DNA of 64,000 nt from Gracilariopsis chorda (Eukaryota > Rhodophyta > Florideophyceae > Gracilariales > Gracilariaceae). This document shows positions 32,976 through 43,948 of this stretch, in pieces (position 1 is the stretch's first letter; each line of letters opens with the position of its first letter). A program made the translations under genes and the position numbers. The stretch lies in NCBI GenBank assembly GCA_003194525.1, contig NBIV01000246.1, positions 1 to 64,000 on the forward strand, in the 5' to 3' direction. Below the pieces are notes generated by a model, which was not told where the DNA came from, made no database searches, and was given only the letters and a program-made list of their open reading frames with translations.

Positions 32976-35900
32976 TTTTGGGAGTCTCCCCTACGGGAGA
33001 GGCGCCCTCAGAGTTGAGGTTGAAGGCGCCCGAGGCGTCACTGCCTCGCTCCCCGATCAAAATCCTTACTAGGAAACAGGCCGTCTCAGACGTGAACTCT
33101 GAACACTTTAGTGTTCTGCGTCGACCGTGGAAACGTGTTCGAAACAACCGGTTCCCGGACCGAGTTTTGGTAATGGCCAAGAGAAACTACAAGGTATATG
33201 CTGACCTTGGCCTTTCCACCCAGTTTATGGTGCGAGTTCTCACTGTTTTGGACACAGGTGCAGGCCCGAACTTCATCGTTGAGTCCCTCCTGCCACCGTC
33301 ATTGCAGTCTCAGATCCGCCATGGCGTGATACCGGATGTCGCGGATGCGAATGATAACCCGTTATCAACGGTTGGGACAATCGACCTGGTCGTGCGCCTT
33401 GGCTCCTTTCTTGTGAAACTCAACTTTATTGTTTGTCGGAAACTTGCCGCCCCTTTGATCTTGGGATGCGACTTCTGTGACAGATTCGTCGATGCCATCA
33501 GGCCCCGTCTAAGACGTGTGGAAATGGAAGACGGCTCCTCCGTTTCGATCGTACGTCGTCCTCTACGACGTGCCTCGAAGAAGCACGTTCCATTACCTGC
33601 TGCGCAGGAACCCCCACCGGCTTCCCGGGACTGTACAAAGCTCCGCGTTGCCGCGTCTGTCCAACTTCCACCGGAATCCCAAGTTTGGGTACGAGTCACT
33701 TCCCGTCAACACGGTTTACGAGTAATTCAACCCCTTTCATCCCTATATGATAGGTATCAACTCGCCGTGGCGAATGGAGTAGCTCAAATTGAGCCCGACA
33801 AACCGTTTAACGTGTTGGTCGCCAATCTAGGCCCTACACCCCAGTCACTGGTGAAAAACCAAGTCATTGGCTCGGTAATGCCCCACCCCACCGCGATGGT
33901 TCCCACGAGAATGACTGCCGCCGATGTCCTCGGTCTCGTTCACTCTAAGGAGGGGGAGGACACTGCCGTCCAAATGCCGAAATGCTCGGATGCTAAGCCC
34001 GTTCCAACGAGTTACGACCGGATTGATCCCGTGAAAGAACTCGAGGAACTTGACCTCGGTCATGTGCCGGAGTCGCACCGTGAACGTCTCCGTGAGATGC
34101 TACGGGATTTCACCACAATTTGGGATGGCTCCTTAGGGGAGATTGCCACAACGGAACACCGGATTGACTTGCTACCTGATACCAGGCCGATCGCTCAGCA
34201 CCCCTATAGGGCAGGCCCTAGAGCTCGAGAAGAGGAAGACTTCCAAGTGGAAAAGATGCTCCGAGCTGGAGTAATTGAACCGGCTCAGCCGCCGTGAGCA
34301 TCTCCAGTGGTACTGGCTCCGAAACCAGATGGATCCTGGCGCTTTTGCATCGACTACCGTCGACTGAACGCCGTAACCATCAAGGATGTGTACCCGATCC
34401 CACGAATGGATGAATACATCGATTCACTCGGAAGTGCTACCGTTTTCACGGCTCTAGACGCCAATTGGGGATACTGGCAGGTGCCCGTCAGGAAACAGGA
34501 CCGCGACAAGACTGCTTTTGTCTGTCACTCCGGACTCTACCGTTTCAAACGGATGCCTTTTGGTTTGACCAATGCTCCCGCTACTTTCCAGCGTGCTATC
34601 GACATACTACTTGCTCGCTTTAAATGGCGTACATGCCTCGTCTACCTGGACGATATCATAGTATTCTCAGATAATCTGGATGACCACCTCACACACGTGA
34701 GAGATATCATGACCACGCTACGTGAGGCTGGAGTTACTCTCAAGTTGAGGAAATGTGAGTTCTTTACAGATACAGTGAAGTATCTGGGCCACATAATCCG
34801 CCCTGGGCGTGTGATGATCGAGGAAGCTCGAGTTAAGTCGCTCCGTCAAGCGAAGGAACCCGCCACTCAAACGGAACTACGCTCCTTTCTAGGATTAGTC
34901 AACGTCTATCGACGGTTTATCCCGAATTGTGCGGACATCTCAGCACCCTTGAACGCGCTCTTGCGGAAAGGCCAACCACCGAAATTGGAACCTTTTACGT
35001 CTGTCGAGACGAATGCGTTTAACTCCCTCAAGGGGGCTGTAACATCAGCACCGATCTTATCGTTACCGAAACCTGGACTACCGTTTACCGTAGACACGGA
35101 TGCTAGTGACTACCAAGTAGGTTGCGCTCTCTTTCAGACAACTCCGGAAGGATAACGAACCCCTATTGGGTACTGGTCACGCTCACTGAATGTTCACGAG
35201 CGGAATTACTCCGTCTCAGAGAAAGAGTGTCTTGCAGTCGTGTGGGCACTCTCCACTCTCCGCCCCTATCTTATGGGTGTGCACTTCACCGTTTACACGG
35301 ATCACTCGTCATTACGATGGCTCATGACAGTCTCTGAACCGTCAGGCCGCTTAATGCGCTGGAGACTCCGCCTTGCGGAATTCGACTTCGAGTTGATCTA
35401 CAAGAAGGGCACAAAGAACGCTCAGGCGGACGCGCTGTCGCGTTTACCCACGGATGGTGAAACTCTACCCACTGGGGACGAGGACATTCCTTGCTTCGTC
35501 GTCGACGGTCGAGAACCGGAGGCCCCGGACCGTGAACCCGATAACTCGGATGAAGAACCGGAATCGGATGATGACCTGGACGCACTACACGTCTCGGACG
35601 ATGCTCAGAAACCCCCACCGGGTAATTTCGTGCCAATACCCCCGGAGGAGATGGTCAGAGAACAACAAGGTGATCCCTTCTGTACTCAGATTCGCGCCCG
35701 ACTTAATGGCGGCGTGCAACTCCCTTTCGAGGTGAATGATGTTGGATACCTCGTCAGGACGGTTCAAACAACCCCACAAGTAGTGGTACCGCATACTCTA
35801 CAATCTAGAGTGTTGCACTTGTCGCACTACGCGAAACTTGGTGGACACGCAGGTGGACGGAAACTTTACCTCACGTTGCGACGGAGTTATTATTGGCCAG

Positions 35901-38527
35901 CCATGGCTGTGGAATGCTACGCGACTGTGCGGTCATGCACGGAGTGTGCCAAAAACCGGGTCAAACTCCGGAAGCACTCAACGAAGTTGAAGTTATTTCC
36001 AGCATGGGCCCCTCTCGAGTTTGTCGCAATTGACCTCTTGGGACCGCTGCTCACCACAAAGCGTGGACATAAGTTTTTACTCGTTATCACGGATCGTTTC
36101 TCCAAGTTGGTTCGCACCGTACCTTTACGGAAGATATCCGCTTTCGCGGTGGCGCAAGCCTTCGTCACCCATTGGGTATTTGTCTACGGACCACCGGTTA
36201 ACATTCTATCCGATAACGGAAAGCAATTCGCATCGCGATTCTTCGAAGATGTGTGTCGGATTCTCGATATCAAGAATCTGTTCACAACGACCTACCACCC
36301 CCAGTGTAATGGGCAAGTCGAGCGGTTTAACCGAACGCTGTTAGCCTCTCTCCGTTCTTACGTTGCTGATCACCCCAAAACATGGGACTTGTACACTGAC
36401 GCCTTGACGTTTGCGTATAACACACAGGTACACCGTACAACGGGTTTGACTCCATTTGGATTGGTACTTTCGCGTCATCCGCCCGCCGTAGCGTTGGAAC
36501 CCCAGCCTACGCTGGCAAACTTCCCTTCCGTGAAGGATTATCGCCAACGATGGAAAGCGTGGCTTACGAAGTTAATCCCGGTCGCCCGGAGCTCTATGGC
36601 TCGAGCACAGGCCGCGTACAAGCGTGATTTTGACTCTCGTGTACGAGGTACAGCACCGCCAATTAAGGAGGGTGACTACGTCTTCGTCCGTAAGGAGCAC
36701 TGGAACCCTGATAAGGAGAAACGGCATAAGCTCTCACCCGTCGCGAACGGTCCCTACAAGGTCATATCAGTGGATAACGACACCTTAGTGGTGGAAATGA
36801 ACGACGCTCAGGAGCGAATTTCCCGCGATCGCGTTGTTATGGCACCGCCACCATTCGTAGAGGTTGCTTACCAAGATGAGAACAAACACACCCCAGCGGA
36901 ACAACCTACATCTGTGGTTAACAGGCCTTCTGTGTTGCCACACCCTTCAAGGGAACTCTCAGATATACCGTCCTTATCGGACGCAGGCCCGAATGGCCTT
37001 TCTTCTCTAACGCCACCGCGCGGTGTCTATCCCCGCAGTTTGGGCGCTTCTACCACTCCCCATGCCGCTCCGTCTAAGGAGGGGGAGGAGGATCCTAACT
37101 CTCGTCGAGAGACTGAAACCGATTCGTTGCGTCATGACAACCGTGGTGCACGGACCTCCGGACACATCGAAAAGGATAATAGTGGACCGAGAGTTCCGTC
37201 TACTGACGTGCCATCTTCGCATTTGCATGCTACAGCTACTGCTGAACCCTCTCGAGGAAGTTCTACCGCATCTGCGCCAGATCGCACTCCCCACCAGGAT
37301 TCTAGTCGTCAAGATGCACCACACTGTGGGAAGTCCCTCGCCAAAGTGAAATCATCGCAGGAAACTATTCGCGTTCGCGATACTGAACCGGCTGTGCCGT
37401 CGAGCGTTGATCCGCATTCCGTGGGTCACGGTTCGTTAACAACAGCTACGCTGGATAATGCAGAGCAGGTCCTCACGGGATCCTCTGAGCCGACTACACC
37501 GGACGTGGTAACTTCTACTGCATGGCAGAACACACCGGCCAGGGCGGGCAAGCACACTGTACAGGACGGAAGGAAAACGACCAGCAAGCTGGATTCTGGT
37601 TTAGGACCATCGCGCAGTAGCGAACTCGCTCCGAGTGTCTCGGTTGATCCGGACAGTGTCACCGAGGTCGCACCGGTCACTCCGGAAGGAAAGCACGTCA
37701 AAGACGGAAATAATTCGTCGCCGAGGCGAGCCAACACACCGGCAGCACCGTTGCAACCGCCCTCACGTGAGGAGGCGGAACGCGACACGGCGCAGACAAC
37801 CCTCGACCATCCGTTGCAAACGGCACGTGACCGCCACACCGTACGGACGGCAATGGCACCAGTCACCGCCCGAGGCGAGCCGACGCGTACTGTACGACGC
37901 ACCGTGGTGCAACCGACTTCGCCGTCTGGAGCACCCCCGTCAAGACGGATATCTACACCCAAACCTGTGGTTCGCGACCCAGATGCTCATCTTTCAGATG
38001 CGTTAGAAGCCCCTCAAAAGGTATGGTCAATAGACGCCCCCTCAAGGAGCGAAGAAACCGCGAAGCGGGATACTTTAACCCACAGCAAGGGTCCCGATAC
38101 GCACCATCAAGTGGTCGACGCAACCGGCCGTGCCGAGGACCTCCAGACCCGCGAAACGGATGAACCTACCCGGAAACCGGTTAATGACCCCTCAAAGGGC
38201 ATGGACAGGCAGTACCAAGCCATGCCCCTTCCGGGGAAGACTGTCCAACACCCACCAGTGGTGGTAGAGCCTGCCGTGCAGGACGCGATAATGCGAACAC
38301 GGCGAGGCCGGGAAGTCTACAAGCAGGAGTTTGTTATTGACCACATTGTGGATCATTCTTACCATCCAGATGGTTACATCCAGTACCGCGTACGCTGGTA
38401 CGGTTTCGGGCACGAATATGATTCGGATGAGCCGATAGAGCACCTCCCACGTTCGAAAGTGGTGTCATATCATCGCAGAACGCGAACGGGAATCCCGGCA
38501 TCGGTGATAAACGCCCAACTGGGATAA
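32972..38527 (+). pseudogene. Pol of element B: protease, RT, RNase H, integrase, chromodomain
   Basis: Domains in order: aspartic protease (DTGAGPNF, 33251), RT (CIDYRRLNAV, 34348; YLDD, 34643-34654), RNase H (DTDASDYQVGCAL, 35095; KECLAVVWAL), integrase zinc finger (HYAKLGGHAGG...CTEC, 35820-35950), integrase core with all three acidic residues in place (AIDLLGP, LSDNGKQF, NGQVERFN), a 450-residue Ser/Thr/Pro-rich linker (36900-38290), and a chromodomain (EFVIDHIVDHS, YRVRWYGF). The chromodomain has DSDEP where A has DTWEP. Two in-frame stops, 34295-34297 (TGG to TGA) and 35153-35155 (TAA), interrupt an otherwise open frame. Apart from these single-base stops the gene looks whole. Confidence 0.93.
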
Positions 38528-38716
38528 GCAAGCCACTGCGGTGGAAGGAAGGAAATGAAGGATCGAGTTGTGGTATGGAAAGGAAGAAAGGAAAGGAAAG
38601 AAGAAGGAACACAAGTCAACTTGGATTTTATTCGATACGATCGATGGAACACCGACTAGTCGGAGGACTACACTACGTCACAAGGTTGCACCCCCATGGT
38701 GAGGGAACACGCCCCC

Positions 38717-40564
38717 TTACGGGTTGGAACCGCCCCCACCTTGGTGGTTATTTCCCTGGAGTCGGGCTATCAGAGCATCCCGCATCGCGGTGACATCGCC
38801 ACTGGCCTCGTTACCTCCCAGCCCCACTTGGCGGAGGAACTGAGAGAGCACGGCAGCCTGACCCGCAGGGGCCACGTTCGCCTCACCTGGCGTAGAGGAC
38901 CCACCAGTGGGAAGACCGACCGACGGATCGGACGGCTGACCCGCAGGGGCAACTCCAGGAGTATCCATGCCATATGGTTCTCCCTCCGCCTCGGCGTGAC
39001 CGGCACCTTCGTTGGGCTCGTTGTCGAACATCGGATCCTCACCGTCGTAGACGTTGTAGTACTCATCGGCGTCAACAAAACCAGTCGGATGCCCCTCGGG
39101 GATATATCTCGGTGCAAACCGGAGCTCGTTCGCTTCCTCCGCGGAGATCTCATGCCCCTCCCAAGGGTTAAAGTAGATGAAGTCACCCGCGAGCGGAGTT
39201 CGACGCCCTGGCGACAGGTCCTGTATTCTGCTACCGGCAGTACGCCCACTCTGCTCTAGAGGAACTGAAGCCCAGTCAACCTGGTCGATGAAATCGAGGA
39301 GTCCCGCTACTTCGTCAGCGTTTGCCTCACCACCTAGTGGGATTCGTAAGTCCAGCGCTCGGATGGCGGTACGAACCCGCAACGGGATGAACCACAGTCT
39401 GTACTGGTCATAAACCTCCCAGAAGATGAAAGCCGCTGTGCAGACCGCCCATTCGGTGACCACCACGGACCAGAGCCCGGACTGAGGATCCTCGATGAGG
39501 TATGAGCCGTAATACGTGATCACGGGAGGCAACTCGATGTAGCAACCTCGGCACGCTTCGAGATGCGACCACCACGGTGGAATGGGAACGTACCGACCCC
39601 GTCGGTTCACCACGCGGATGCGTTCGACTTCCACGTTTTGATACGGAATCATATACCCGAATCGGGACCGTGCTTGCCGCTCAAAGCGTATCATCGACAA
39701 GAAGTTGGCTCTCGCCAAGCGACGCATATAGCGGAATTCAGCCCGAATGATGGGTCGTGTCCAGCAAACCGCGTCTTGACGCGCCGCGGGAACGCTTCTC
39801 CACAAGAGTGGTTCCAAACCCGCGAGGCGGTCGAGGTACCCCATTTCACCTTGGGTGCGATACAATCCGATGTCGGAGCCCATACCATCGGGGATGGGGT
39901 ACTCAAAGGGAGCCCGGCGAAGCCGTTGATGAGCGAGTAAGACCAACGCCGCGTGCGCGGAAGCTGCTGATTCCCGACCCCGTCGGATTACCGTGTGCAC
40001 GGGTATCGCTATGCGGTTGCGCCAATCCCACGAAGTGGTCACGATTGCTGGAACGTCGCCCGGTAGCATTCCGTTTCCATCGGTATACATCGCCAGAAGC
40101 GCATCATTGAACACCGCAGTCGGGTGGAACCACGGCGCCAGCCAGAGAGTCATCGCGTGTTTCGCAGGCTGCAGTCCGACCAGCATGTCGTATGACGGCC
40201 ACGCTGCCATTGGATACCCTCCCGCGGGAGTTGCACTCGCATTTGCGCCTGGATGCTGCGACGAAGTCGAGAGACCGCTCTGCGGTAGAGGCACGGAATG
40301 AAATCCGGAGAAGTACTGTAACGGTGTGTTGTCGCCGGCGTTGCTGTTGTTGCCGTCGTTGTCGTTGTTGTTGTTCATCGTAGATGAAGGAAGCCGAGGA
40401 ATCGGAGAAGAAGGCCGCGAAATCGTGTGTGTTGTTGGAAAAACCTCGTGAGAGTTGCTCGAAGATTCGCTGTTCGCAGCTGTGTGCTCGTTACCCCGAG
40501 TGGGATCGAGAACCGGCGAGCCGGACTTACATTTAAGGACCTTTTCCGGTGCTTCCGTCGCCAT
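38717..40564 (-). CDS. Antisense accessory protein of element B, intact
   Basis: 615 codons, no interruption, on the strand opposite to gag-pol. Start MATEAPEKVLK; 35 bp separate it from the 3' LTR, whose U3 end faces it. Residues 1-90 are polar and disordered (Asn/Asp/Ser runs); 100-510 form a dense, Trp/Tyr-rich core with LAPWFHP (142-148), FGYMIPYQNVEVERI (302-316), CRGCYIELPPV (338-348), VVVTEWA (367-373), EVYDQYRLWF (383-392), LDLRIPLGG (404-412), VPLEQSGR (434-441); 511-615 is acidic then Gly-rich. No signal peptide or membrane segment obvious. No known domain recognised; not a gag, envelope or RNase H that I can see. Conserved in A, C and D. In B it stays open although gag and pol carry stops. 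Confidence 0.85.
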   Translation of the reverse strand: MATEAPEKVLKCKSGSPVLDPTRGNEHTAANSESSSNSHEVFPTTHTISRPSSPIPRLPSSTMNNNNDNDGNNSNAGDNTPLQYFSGFHSVPLPQSGLSTSSQHPGANASATPAGGYPMAAWPSYDMLVGLQPAKHAMTLWLAPWFHPTAVFNDALLAMYTDGNGMLPGDVPAIVTTSWDWRNRIAIPVHTVIRRGRESAASAHAALVLLAHQRLRRAPFEYPIPDGMGSDIGLYRTQGEMGYLDRLAGLEPLLWRSVPAARQDAVCWTRPIIRAEFRYMRRLARANFLSMIRFERQARSRFGYMIPYQNVEVERIRVVNRRGRYVPIPPWWSHLEACRGCYIELPPVITYYGSYLIEDPQSGLWSVVVTEWAVCTAAFIFWEVYDQYRLWFIPLRVRTAIRALDLRIPLGGEANADEVAGLLDFIDQVDWASVPLEQSGRTAGSRIQDLSPGRRTPLAGDFIYFNPWEGHEISAEEANELRFAPRYIPEGHPTGFVDADEYYNVYDGEDPMFDNEPNEGAGHAEAEGEPYGMDTPGVAPAGQPSDPSVGLPTGGSSTPGEANVAPAGQAAVLSQFLRQVGLGGNEASGDVTAMRDALIARLQGNNHQGGGGSNP

Positions 40565-40587
40565 CGTGGATGTCGTATTCGCACCTC

Positions 40588-40599
40588 AGGAGGGGGATA
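40588..40599 (+). other. Polypurine tract of element B
   Basis: AGGAGGGGGATA abuts the 3' LTR. It also lies in the 35-bp gap upstream of the antisense ORF. Confidence 0.82.
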
Positions 40600-41502
40600 T
40601 GAAGTGCAATCCTCCAGGAGAAAGGCTCAGCGATGCCCTGTGGACTTGATGTTTTTGCCGCTTTCGCGTGTTTATGATTACTACCGCTATTAGCGGGTGT
40701 CTCATCCCTCAGCGGATCCGCACTGGGCGCCAGGTGCACACCTATGCATGCGCCGTGTGCCGCCCAAGGTGTGAGTGGACCACGTGTGACACGGATAGTC
40801 AAGAGGAGGTTGGCACCACGGTGTGGACATTTAGTTAACTTATATTTATTATTTATTATTTATCTACGCTACAGTAGGGAGATTACTACACTATATAGTG
40901 GCTCGGCGACCTCGCCCTGACACTGAGTAAACTCCCCCAACCAGGGGTTCTTGGCTCTAAGCCTTTTCCGCTTTCGCGAGTCTTCTACACTCCTCGGAGG
41001 TAAAGCCGCGTTACTAACGGTAGACCTATCCACCCTGCGTCACTAGGAGTATCACCGCCTTGGGCACTTGTCACTTAATTCACCACCGCCGTGTTCTCGC
41101 CCCTGTATAGGGTTTCTTTTGTACCTTTTTCCGTGGTCCCGTTGGCCCACACCCCCGTCGCCCCCAATCGGGCATCCCCCGTATTTCCCTTACCCCACTC
41201 TCGTGGTTTCTGCCCCTTTGTGTGGTTGCCCGTCACCGCTGACGCGTGTCTCTCGTGCCGGTATCCCGTGACGTCTTCCCCACTTACGTGGACTCGTGCT
41301 CCTTGGAAGGGCTGTTTTCCCATTCGTGGTGATCCTAATCCTACCGTTTCAACTCACCCCGCTTGGCGTGAGGGTGAGCCTCGGCTTTACAACCCGACTT
41401 CGTCCTGCTCATCCGGAGAGGCTCCGTTCGCTGTGTTACCCCATCGAGGGGAAGATTCCGAACGTCTTCGTGTGTTGTCCCGCTTGCGGGTATTGCACTA
41501 CA
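40600..41502 (+). repeat. 3' LTR of element B
   Basis: 903 bp, same length and ends as the 5' LTR at 29843-30745. Its U3 edge is directly upstream of the antisense ORF, so it is the obvious place for a promoter firing in the reverse direction. Confidence 0.95.
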
Positions 41503-41507
41503 ATGCC
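41503..41507. repeat. Target site duplication of element B (3' side)
   Basis: ATGCC, direct repeat of 29838-29842. Confidence 0.93.
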
Positions 41508-42785
41508 CGACCACCTACTCTGCCTTCATTCATTTGTTTCCTCTTCGTACCTTAGCCCCAGCAGGGTTGATGTCGACGAAGGGTCGGCAAATGGGCGAGG
41601 CGAACGAGAATGGCCTCGCTGCGGGTGCAAGCAAAAACGGGGATAGTGGCATTGCTTCCGACGAATATTTGGACAGAAGGGGGGGTTTTGTTGTCGAAGA
41701 CAACCCACAGCTTGGAACTCAGGTTTTTTTGCAACAAAGAATGTTGGATCCTCGGATGCATCGGTTGTTGGGCAGGAGAGGAACTTACTGCAGTGGCTGT
41801 TCAACAACATTGGATGATTGGTTTACGATTTTGTATGACGGACAATTTTTATCTAAGATGTCTACAGAGGCTATGAGGCGGGGCACAGCGAACGAGGACG
41901 CAGTGCTAGACGTATTTCATGTCCTTCTATTTGTAAAAGACGTTTTCGAAGGCCGTTTGCTCTCTCAGAGAGACGCCACCTAACTCGCCTGCTCTCCGGA
42001 CAGGATAGCGCTCCTCAAGAAGACTACTTTGCAACGTTTCAGTTCCGCTGTTGGGTCCGGTGCAGGTTCAGTCCATAGTTCAGATCATACTTCTGTATAT
42101 GCGACAGTTGAAATCAAGATGCGTGTGGCTGCATCATGGCTTGGTCATACCGTCACGTTCTCGACATCGGAACCGGTACAGTGCGAAATTGGAGCTGCCC
42201 AGTTTCATAGCAAGCTCACCAAAGAGCACATGGCTCAGATTTTGCACCAGATGTTGGTGCTTGGCCTCACCAGTGCTGTTTAAATTGCAGCGCAGAGGCT
42301 GGTATTCTATACATCGTTGTGATTATGTGTCCTACCACGGTTCAAATGAATTTTTATTGGACTATTAAATCTTTAGCTGCACCGCTTGTTGCGTGGGCGT
42401 ACGAAGAAGATGCAGTTACTCCGCCCCTTGTTTCTACATCACTGTACTCTACAACTACGACACGGCTTGATTTTTGGCTCATCTTCGATGGGCATGTCAA
42501 GGTGTATAGCAATTGTTTGACGCTCAAATTGTTTAACACAGTATTTTTACTCTAAAACAAAGGCAGGACTAGATGGGGTCACACAGCAGAGGGCGATTCT
42601 GCGCAGGTTTGCTTCCCATTTTAAGTGCGAACAGAAGATAGTGTCGCACACTCTCAAAACGATTGCCATCAACGCCTTCCTTGCCTGGCGGATGTTTGAC
42701 CGGCAAATGTTTTTAGAATCTGAAGAGACTTTTAAGTCTATTGATAACTTCAGAATTTTTTTTGAACAAGGTTCAGGCAACTTCT
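41508..42785 (+). pseudogene. Relic H, part 2: nuclease-like C-terminal region
   Basis: Continues the frame of 29577-29837 (VM, then PDHLLCLHSFV) and then changes frame. Traits: EYLDRRGGFVVEDNPQLGTQVF (41660), STEAMRRGTANEDAV (41865), then ACSPDR...VEIKMRVA (about 41985-42130) and KEHMAQILHQMLVLGL (42223). A Ser-Pro-Asp followed by Glu-x-Lys with a downstream Gln-rich helix is the pattern of YqaJ/lambda-exonuclease type PD-(D/E)XK nucleases. I rate this as likely but unproven. A last segment (42560-42785, with INAFLAWRM) is also coding-like. Many stops. Confidence 0.5.
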
Positions 42786-43732
42786 GATTTTATTTATGTT
42801 TTCTCGAAACCGCTTTTATGTTATGCTGATTTATTGGCGGTTCGAGAAGGGCAAGAAGACGTTACCGACAACTAGCTGCTTCCCGAAACAGAAGCTGCAA
42901 GACTAATTCTTATTTCTCAAGCACGGACAAGAAAATGCATGCTGCTTTTCAATAGTTCAGATAGTGTCAACTTTTGCTTGGCTATTTCCCGTAATGTTCC
43001 AAAGCAAGGGAAAATCTTGTATTGCGTGATGTGAGGCCAACACAAATGCAAATGGAGAGGGCATTGCTCTTATTATTTTTGTCGTATTGGCAACTTCAAG
43101 TTGTGTATAAGGATATACGGTGGACTTAAAAAGAGCTGTTGAAGTTTCTGGCATTTTTGCAAGGTTTTGAAGCTGAAAACCACGCCAAGTCTTGTTTGAA
43201 TTTCTACCATGGAACAAAAATCTGAGGTTATTGAATAAGGAGCAGAAAGAGAGTTATTGGAAACTAATAAGTCGACAAATTTGCCAATGACGCAAACAGA
43301 ATAGATAGTGGTTCAGCGACGTGCCTCAAAGTGACTGTTGCAAATAATAGTAGGGCAACCATCAGATCATGACACTGCAAGCTCAATCACTGCAGCTGAT
43401 GTACGTTTAAGGCAAAAACAGTGGCGAGAGTAAACCAATTGCTACTGGTGCATAGCTCTGCTAAATTGTTCAAAACAATACATACTGAGTGCTGCGAATG
43501 TTAAAAAATGCCTTCATTGATAACTATACTGATAAAAACCTCTTCTTGAGGCCTTGCAAAATTAATCTAGCGGTTGAACTTTGAAAGCGTGCTGGGCGAT
43601 TTTTATTGCATATCATGCGGTAAAACTTCGTGTATAGAAGCTGATAAACATCTTGTATGCCTCCTCTCTTTTAATGTTTGAAGTGTTGCCGTTCACCAAA
43701 CTATTACACTCCAGAGCATTGAGATCACTATG
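42786..43732. other. No supported gene
   Basis: AT-rich, with no ORF showing a known motif on either strand. A minus-strand frame at 43217-42957 is open but unrecognised. Possibly the decayed end of relic H. Confidence 0.4.
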
Positions 43733-43737
43733 CAGAG
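43733..43737. repeat. Target site duplication of the copia-type element (left)
   Basis: CAGAG, repeated directly at 44911-44915. Confidence 0.88.
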
Positions 43738-43834
43738 TGAGACAAGAGAAAATCGATGCTCCCTTCCCTCTGGTTGTCTCGCTGGCGGGCAGAGACTTTA
43801 TTGTGTGTCGCTACGTGTACACTACGTGATGACA
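43738..43834 (-). repeat. 3' LTR of the gag-only copia-type element
   Basis: 97 bp. On the minus strand it starts TGTCATCACG and ends CTTGTCTCA. It matches 44814-44910 with a handful of substitutions. Very short for an LTR. Confidence 0.88.
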
Positions 43835-43948
43835 GCGTGATTATGTGTTCGCGTCTGTTTGAGAGCGCACGTCAGTGCGTGATGACACGCCCTCCGACGC
43901 GAGCAGGTGAGTGCGGGTCGATATCAAACATTTTCTGGGGTGGTCGGG

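Larger units (their letters stand above)
29843..41502 (+). mobile_element. Element B, complete Ty3/gypsy with antisense ORF
   Basis: 11,660 bp bounded by 5-bp duplications. Order: LTR, PBS, gag (704 codons with one stop inside), pol in the -1 frame (with two stops inside), chromodomain, converging antisense ORF (615 codons, intact), polypurine tract, LTR. It lies inside relic H. It is the reference copy for reading A and D. LTR ends, PBS and layout match A. Coding parts are clearly related but diverged between A and B, so they are two subfamilies rather than copies of one master. Confidence 0.95.

Noticed and set aside
37426..37962. 178-codon minus-strand frame in B's pol linker
   Set aside because: The linker is low-complexity and GC-rich, so long reverse frames are expected; it is not conserved in A.
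38717..40564. Antisense ORF as an envelope gene or captured host gene in sense orientation
   Set aside because: It has no signal peptide or membrane anchor that I can see, is on the opposite strand, and shows no intron or host-like domain.
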